Shown here piece by piece: positions 32,765 to 36,808 of a stretch of 36,808 bases of DNA; position 1 is the stretch's first letter; every line of letters begins with the position of its first letter. A program made the translations under genes and the position numbers. The stretch is from JAHELQ01 sp965603365 (GTDB taxonomy: Bacteria > Acidobacteriota > Aminicenantia > UBA2199). The stretch lies in the NCBI GenBank assembly GCA_965603365.1, contig CBFDCR010000052.1, forward strand, positions 1 through 36,808. Reading direction: 5' to 3'. The notes beneath the pieces are model-generated. The model ran no database searches. It was given only the letters and a program-made list of their open reading frames with translations, and was not told where the DNA came from.

Positions 32765-34766
32765 AAAAACGAAGAATTTCTTTGAAGGTCCCCACCACGT
32801 GGTGACCTGGGCGCTGGGTCACCTGGTCACCCTGGCCGAACCCCATCACTACAACCCGAAATACAAGGAGTGGCGGCTGGAAGACCTGCCCATGCTGCCG
32901 GAAAAGATGAAACTCCAGGTGATCCGCAAGACCTCCTTCCAGTTTCGCGCCATTACCGGCCTGATGAAACGGCAGGATATCGGTGAGTTGATCATCGCTA
33001 CCGATGCCGGCAGGGAGGGAGAACTGGTGGCCCGCTGGATCATGAAACTGGAGAACTGGCGCAAACCCTTCAGGCGGCTGTGGATCTCCTCCCAGACCGA
33101 TACGGCGATTCTGGCGGGGTTTGCCAGCCTGAAGCCCGGCCCCGGCTACAACCGTCTCTATGACGCCGCCGTGTGCCGGGCCGAGGCAGATTGGCTCATC
33201 GGTCTGAACGTCACCCGGGCCCTGACCTGCAAATTCAATCTCCAGTTGAGTGCCGGCCGGGTACAAACCCCGACACTGGCCATGATCATCAACCGGGAAC
33301 GGGAAATTCGGGAATTTGTACCCCGGGATTTCTGGACTGTCCTGGCCGATTTCGGCGATTACAGTGCAACCTGGCAAGGTAAAGACGGCAATACCCGGTT
33401 GTTTGAACGCGCCCGGGCAGACGAAATTGTCCAGAAGGTCAACGGCCGGAAGGGGGCAATAGAGAGTATCAAGACCGAAACCAAATTTGAACCCCCGCCA
33501 TTGGCCTATGACCTGACCGAACTGCAGCGGGATGCCAACATCCGCTACGGCCTTTCCGCCCAGCAAACCCTATCGATGACGCAAAGTCTATATGAGCGCC
33601 ATAAGCTGGTCACCTATCCCCGCACCGACTCCCGGTTCATTACCCGCGACATGGTGCCCACTCTCCCCCAGCGGTTGAAGAGCATTCATGTTGCCCCCTA
33701 CGACCGCTGGATTAAGCCGCTGCTGCAGCAGGCACTAAAACCGGGGAAGCGGTTTGTGGACGACAGCCGGGTCAGCGACCACCACGCCATCATCCCCACC
33801 GAGCAGCCGCCAAATTTGTCGGCTTTAACCACCGACGAGCGAAAAGTATACGATTTGATTGTCCGCCGCTTCATCGCCGTGCTCTATCCCCCTCACCGCT
33901 ACGATCAGACCACCATCGTCACCGCTGTCGGCGGAGAAAAATTCTTCACAAAGGCCCGGGTAGTGAGGGACCAGGGCTGGCGCAAAGTCACCGCCGCCCC
34001 GGCCCAAAAAGAGGGTGACGATGAGTCGCTCCTGCCGGAGCAAATCCTGCAAAAGCTGCAAAGGGGGATGTCGAAACCGGTAAAGAGTGTGAGGACGAAA
34101 CCGGGCAAGACCCAGCCCCCGCCCCGCTACACCGAGGCCACCCTGCTGTCGGCCATGGAGAGCCCCGGGAAATTTATCGAGGATGAAGAACTGCGGGCGT
34201 CTATCAAACAGGGCGGACTGGGTACCCCGGCGACGAGGGCGGAGATCATCGAAAAACTGCTGTACAACTTTTACGTGGAACGGCGGGGCAAGGAGCTTCT
34301 GCCTACCTCTAAGGGATTCCAACTGGTGGAACTGGTGCCCGAATCGCTGCGGCTGCCGGAGTTGACGGCAGAGTGGGAACTGCGGCTGTCGAGAATTGCC
34401 CGGGGGGAGGAGAAGCCCGAAAGATTCATGACCGATATCAGGCAAAATGCCATTAATTTGGTCAAAATGGTCAAGGCGGATACCTCCACCATTAAACTGG
34501 ATAATGTCACCAAAACCCCCTGTCCGATATGCGGCAAGATGATGCTGCAGGTGAAGAGTAAAAAGGGACGGCTGCTGGTTTGTCAGGACCCCAAATGCGG
34601 CTATCGCCAGGAGGAGGGACAAGACGAATCCATGGGATTTCGTTCCTCTTCCAGGAAACAGGGCCACATGAACAAACGGATGATCGATAAATACACCGAC
34701 AAACACAAGAAGGCGGGCACCACCTTCGGCGACCTCCTGGAATCTGCATTGGACAAGAAAAAATAG
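32694..34766 (+). CDS. topB: Type IA DNA topoisomerase, topoisomerase III (TopB-like)
   Basis: A 690-aa topoisomerase III-type enzyme that relaxes and decatenates DNA by single-strand passage. The TOPRIM domain starts at LILAEKPSVAKDYA (4-17), with IIATDAGREGE near 98-108. The catalytic Tyr308 is in TYPRTDSRF. LSAGRVQTPTL (about 185-195) is the characteristic strand-binding segment. A single C-terminal zinc finger (TPCPICGKMM, then CQDPKC) follows at about 605-640, and a basic tail ends the protein. The ATG at 32694 has GGAG about 7 nt upstream inside the MGMT gene. Translation is probably coupled with MGMT. Confidence 0.95.
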   Translation: MKALILAEKPSVAKDYARVLKCHKKTKNFFEGPHHVVTWALGHLVTLAEPHHYNPKYKEWRLEDLPMLPEKMKLQVIRKTSFQFRAITGLMKRQDIGELIIATDAGREGELVARWIMKLENWRKPFRRLWISSQTDTAILAGFASLKPGPGYNRLYDAAVCRAEADWLIGLNVTRALTCKFNLQLSAGRVQTPTLAMIINREREIREFVPRDFWTVLADFGDYSATWQGKDGNTRLFERARADEIVQKVNGRKGAIESIKTETKFEPPPLAYDLTELQRDANIRYGLSAQQTLSMTQSLYERHKLVTYPRTDSRFITRDMVPTLPQRLKSIHVAPYDRWIKPLLQQALKPGKRFVDDSRVSDHHAIIPTEQPPNLSALTTDERKVYDLIVRRFIAVLYPPHRYDQTTIVTAVGGEKFFTKARVVRDQGWRKVTAAPAQKEGDDESLLPEQILQKLQRGMSKPVKSVRTKPGKTQPPPRYTEATLLSAMESPGKFIEDEELRASIKQGGLGTPATRAEIIEKLLYNFYVERRGKELLPTSKGFQLVELVPESLRLPELTAEWELRLSRIARGEEKPERFMTDIRQNAINLVKMVKADTSTIKLDNVTKTPCPICGKMMLQVKSKKGRLLVCQDPKCGYRQEEGQDESMGFRSSSRKQGHMNKRMIDKYTDKHKKAGTTFGDLLESALDKKK

Positions 34767-34770
34767 AAAA

Positions 34771-34800
34771 TTCAAAAATAATGAGATTTTGTGGTATACT
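34771..34800 (+). promoter_or_regulatory. Promoter of the TauE/SafE gene (leaderless layout)
   Basis: TTCAAA (34771-34776), an 18-nt spacer and TATACT (34795-34800). The ATG at 34806 starts only 6 nt after the -10 box and no ribosome binding site precedes it, so transcription should start at or next to the ATG. Confidence 0.55.
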
Positions 34801-34805
34801 CGGCG

Positions 34806-35552
34806 ATGGTGCTCAAACTCCTTCTTCTGTTTTGTGCCGGGCTGTTTGCCGGGTTTTGCAACATCATGGCCGGCGGCGGCTCGCTGCTCACCTTACCGGC
34901 CCTCATCTTCCTGGGCCTGCCGGCCTCGGTGGCCAACGGCACCAACCGGGTGGCCATCCTGGTGCAAAACATCTTCGCCACCGCCCGTTTTCGGCAGGGC
35001 GGGCACTTTTACTGGAAAGCCGGTCTGATTTTAACGATCCCGGCGGTGGTTGGCGCCAGCCTGGGTTCCCTTTTAGCAGTACGTATTCCCGATGAACTGT
35101 TTAAGAAGATCCTGGCCGGGGTGATGGTGGCCAGCCTGGCCACGGTGTTGATGAACAAATCCAGGACCCTGGAGAAGATACAGGACGTAAAGATAAAACA
35201 CTACCTGCCCCTCATCCTGGCCTTCTTTTTCGTCGGGATTTACGGGGGAGTCATCCAGGCAGGGGTGGGCTTCCTGGTTATCCTGACGTTATCCCTGGTG
35301 CCCCACATCTCCCTGGTGCAGCTCAACAGCCTGAAAATTTTGATTATCCTGGTCTATATGATCCCCTCGCTGCTCATCTTCATGGCCCACGGCAAGGTAG
35401 ACTGGATCTACGGGCTGATCCTGGCTGCCGGTAACGGCCTGGGGGGCTGGCTGGGGGCGCATGTGGCCATCAAGAAAGGCGACCGCATTATCAAGATTGT
35501 CTTCAGCGCCGCGGTCTTTGTCATGGCCCTCAAGCTCCTGGGCCTCATCTGA
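34806..35552 (+). CDS. TauE/SafE-family (TSUP) membrane permease
   Basis: A 248-aa protein with about eight TM helices in two repeated halves. The family pattern GxxxGFxNxxxGGGS is seen at the N-terminus (FAGFCNIMAGGGS) and its counterpart GVIQAGVGFLVILTL in the second half (about 150). TSUP permeases export sulfite, sulfoacetate or other anions; the substrate is not predictable here. I start at the ATG 34806 because the -10 box overlaps a GTG frame opening at 34791. It lies 39 nt after topB, but has its own promoter. Confidence 0.88.
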   Translation: MVLKLLLLFCAGLFAGFCNIMAGGGSLLTLPALIFLGLPASVANGTNRVAILVQNIFATARFRQGGHFYWKAGLILTIPAVVGASLGSLLAVRIPDELFKKILAGVMVASLATVLMNKSRTLEKIQDVKIKHYLPLILAFFFVGIYGGVIQAGVGFLVILTLSLVPHISLVQLNSLKILIILVYMIPSLLIFMAHGKVDWIYGLILAAGNGLGGWLGAHVAIKKGDRIIKIVFSAAVFVMALKLLGLI

Positions 35553-35653
35553 CACGACAACATAAATGGTGGAATAAGCGCTTGTTTTGCAATTTGTTAT
35601 GATTGGATTGCCTGACGAAAATATGTAAGCGAAAGTGCCGGCTTAACCCCAAA

Positions 35654-35863
35654 CAGGAGCGAAAATGTCCCCACCAGGAGCAAAGATGTTCCTGCCAGGA
35701 GCGAAAATGCCCTTACCAGGGCAAAAAATATCCCCACCAGGAGCAAAAATGTCCTTACCAGGAGCGAAAATGTCCCTACCGAGAGCAAAAATGTTCCTAT
35801 CGGGAGCAAAAATGTCCTCACCAGGACAAAAAATATCCCCACCAGGGACAAAGCTGTCCCTAC
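35654..35863. repeat. 21-bp tandem array B, 10 units plus a partial
   Basis: Ten units of exactly 21 bp without indels, followed by about 9 bp of an eleventh (35864-35872). Most units start CAGGAGC and contain AAAAATGT followed by CCNNAC; variation is by substitutions only. Frames stay open on both strands (for example Pro-Gly-Ala-Lys-Met heptads on plus and Leu/Val-rich heptads on minus), a trivial result of the 21-bp period. No start context supports a gene. It fills the spacer between the permease and Ni-SOD genes and ends 46 bp before the Ni-SOD promoter. Confidence 0.95.
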
Positions 35864-35917
35864 CGGGACATATTACTTTCCATCATTCCAACATTCCCGC
35901 TTTAAATTTTGGTTTAC

Positions 35918-35945
35918 TTGACTTTGGGGCTTGAAATTATATAAT
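35918..35945 (+). promoter_or_regulatory. Promoter of the Ni-SOD gene
   Basis: TTGACT (35918-35923), a 16-nt spacer and TATAAT (35940-35945). Predicted leader of about 28 nt containing AGGAGG (35970-35975) just before the ATG at 35981. No Nur-type operator was recognised. Confidence 0.65.
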
Positions 35946-35980
35946 AGGTGGCAGGAAGGTAAGGATAATAGGAGGAAAGT

Positions 35981-36460
35981 ATGATCAAGAACAAAAAAGC
36001 TTTTTTGGTGCTGCTTACGGCACTGATCGTTTTTTTTACCGCTAAAACACTGCTGGGCCACTGCCAGGTGCCCTGCGGCATCTATGACGACAAGATGCGC
36101 ATCCAGATGCTCTACGAGCACATCACGACCATCGAGAAGGCCATGAGCCAGGTGATGGCGCTGTCCAGAGAGGCGGCCCCGAATTACAACCAGATCGTGC
36201 GCTGGGTGGTAAACAAGGAAAAACATGCCGAGGAGATGGATCAAATCGTGGGTTATTACTTCTTAACCCAGCGGATCAAACCGGTTGCCCCCGACGATAA
36301 AAAGGCATACGCCCACTACCGGCACCAATTGGAACTGCTGCATCACCTGCTGGTCTTCACCATGATGGCCAAACAGTCTACGGATTTATCCCTGATTCAA
36401 AAGCTAAGGGATTTGGTAAAGGAGTTTGAACAGGCCTATTTCAAACCCCACCACCATTAA
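35981..36460 (+). CDS. sodN: Nickel superoxide dismutase with signal peptide
   Basis: A 159-aa precursor of Ni-SOD, which converts superoxide to peroxide and oxygen. The nickel hook HCQVPCGIYD is at residues 27-36: mature His1, Cys2, Cys6 in classical numbering, with Tyr at position 9. The remaining helical bundle (ending in HHH) fits the family. The 26 residues before His27 are a hydrophobic signal-like peptide (FLVLLTALIVFFTA), so cleavage after Gly26 would both export the enzyme and expose His1 for nickel binding. Streptomyces uses a short propeptide and a dedicated protease (SodX); none is nearby here. AGGAGG lies 5 nt before the ATG. Its stop overlaps the convergent XRE fragment. Confidence 0.93.
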   Translation: MIKNKKAFLVLLTALIVFFTAKTLLGHCQVPCGIYDDKMRIQMLYEHITTIEKAMSQVMALSREAAPNYNQIVRWVVNKEKHAEEMDQIVGYYFLTQRIKPVAPDDKKAYAHYRHQLELLHHLLVFTMMAKQSTDLSLIQKLRDLVKEFEQAYFKPHHH

Positions 36461-36588
36461 ACGAAGTTAACTTCAAGCTTTTTGCCCAACACCTGGCCCA
36501 GCTTAATCAGGAAATTGATGGAGGGATTCCTTTTGCCGCTTTCGATCCGGGCAATGGCCGACTGGCTGGTCCCCAGTCGATTGACCAT
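36457..36588 (-). pseudogene. XRE-family repressor fragment (3' half of an HTH gene)
   Basis: A 43-aa minus-strand frame encodes the second half of a Cro/C1-type HTH: LGTSQSAIARIESGKRNPSI, then a helix ending in LGKKLEVNFV. The first helices of the domain are missing and an in-frame TAG sits directly before the ATG. It resembles HigA-type antitoxins and other XRE regulators. No toxin partner is visible. A consensus promoter and a palindrome lie immediately upstream, so the fragment could still be transcribed. Confidence 0.75.
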
Positions 36589-36599
36589 TCCATCTACTG

Positions 36600-36628
36600 T
36601 TTATATCCAATATGATATAAAATGTCAA
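36600..36628 (-). promoter_or_regulatory. Promoter with palindromic operator-like site before the XRE fragment
   Basis: On the minus strand: TTGACA (36628-36623), a 17-nt spacer and TATAAA (36605-36600), a near-perfect promoter. The interval 36600-36621 is an inverted repeat with 8-bp arms TTTATATC and GATATAAA separated by 6 bp, covering the -10 box and spacer. That is the normal position for an autoregulatory XRE operator. Confidence 0.65.
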
Positions 36629-36687
36629 ACAAAAAATTATTAAAATGTACTGCAGGGGTTACTTCTTGAAAAAATGTTGAGGTGCGC

Positions 36688-36783
36688 ATGAAAAAATGGG
36701 GTAATGCCAGTAAAATAATTGGGGCAAAAATTATGGGACAGGGTACTAGATTTGGAAAATGTGCGCAGTGCAAGACTATGTGA
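36688..36783 (+). CDS. Possible 31-aa protein with a CxxC motif
   Basis: A short frame with GAGG about 6 nt before the ATG encodes 31 residues ending FGKCAQCKTM. The CxxC motif and the ribosome binding site are the only support; no homologue is recognised, and random ORFs of this size are common in AT-rich DNA. The rest of 36629-36808 shows nothing else. Confidence 0.2.
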   Translation: MKKWGNASKIIGAKIMGQGTRFGKCAQCKTM

Positions 36784-36808
36784 CTTTGTGATCTAGATTG
36801 GTGCCGAG

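Noticed and set aside
35597..35934. Heptad-repeat ORFs on both strands of array B
   Set aside because: Three different frames stay open, which is a consequence of the 21-bp period. None has a start context.

Overview
The window is a gene-dense stretch of a Gram-negative bacterial chromosome. Evidence for a double membrane includes a TolC-type outer-membrane protein, an RND pump, lipoproteins and a beta-barrel fusion protein. No rRNA, tRNA, CRISPR array or intact transposase was found. The mix of genes (metalloprotease/propeller/barrel fusion, membrane-anchored reductive-dehalogenase-like protein, exported Ni-SOD, MOT1-type transporter, PC4-domain protein) suggests an uncultured lineage of the FCB superphylum, such as a Calditrichota- or KSB1-like group. 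That placement is inference only. Promoters are readable as TTGAxx-N16/18-TATAAT on both strands, and starts usually carry a good AGGAGG-type ribosome binding site.

Layout. 1-4300: an AT-rich membrane protein, a first 21-bp tandem array, an M13 metallopeptidase and a MOT1-type transporter. 4367-12962: a six-gene metal-efflux operon: ECF sigma factor, one-TM putative anti-sigma factor, cysteine-rich CnrX/Spy-type periplasmic sensor, TolC-type channel, copper-type adaptor and a 1294-aa RND pump. It looks like cnr-type signalling driving a cus-type pump. 12937-17642: ClpC, a TetR regulator, a frameshifted outer-membrane-protein relic, arsenate reductase and an alpha/beta hydrolase. 17806-19805: dodecin, then on the minus strand a TIR-HEAT protein preceded by a small ORF, a PC4-domain protein and a zinc-ribbon protein. 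19891-23857: a minus-strand envelope operon of TPR lipoprotein, lipoprotein and a 987-aa metalloprotease/propeller/barrel. 24047-25079: AcpS, a minimal nucleotidyltransferase without its HEPN partner, and a degenerate 20-21-bp array. 25079-30056: a DEAH helicase divergent from a reductive-dehalogenase-like protein that is followed by a Mut7-C RNase. 30060-32213: an SGNH hydrolase and two gene relics. 32210-35552: MGMT and topoisomerase III (overlapping by 71 nt) and a TauE/SafE permease. 35654-36808: a second clean 21-bp array, an exported Ni superoxide dismutase and an XRE repressor fragment that keeps its promoter and a palindromic operator-like site.

The most unusual points are: intergenic arrays sharing a 21-bp period (two DNA turns, seven codons) but not a sequence; the sigma/anti-sigma/sensor-controlled copper-type efflux operon; the three-TM reductive dehalogenase homologue; several genes whose -10 boxes lie so close to the start codon that their mRNAs should be nearly leaderless; and a set of gene relics (truncated, frameshifted or fused) in the spacers.
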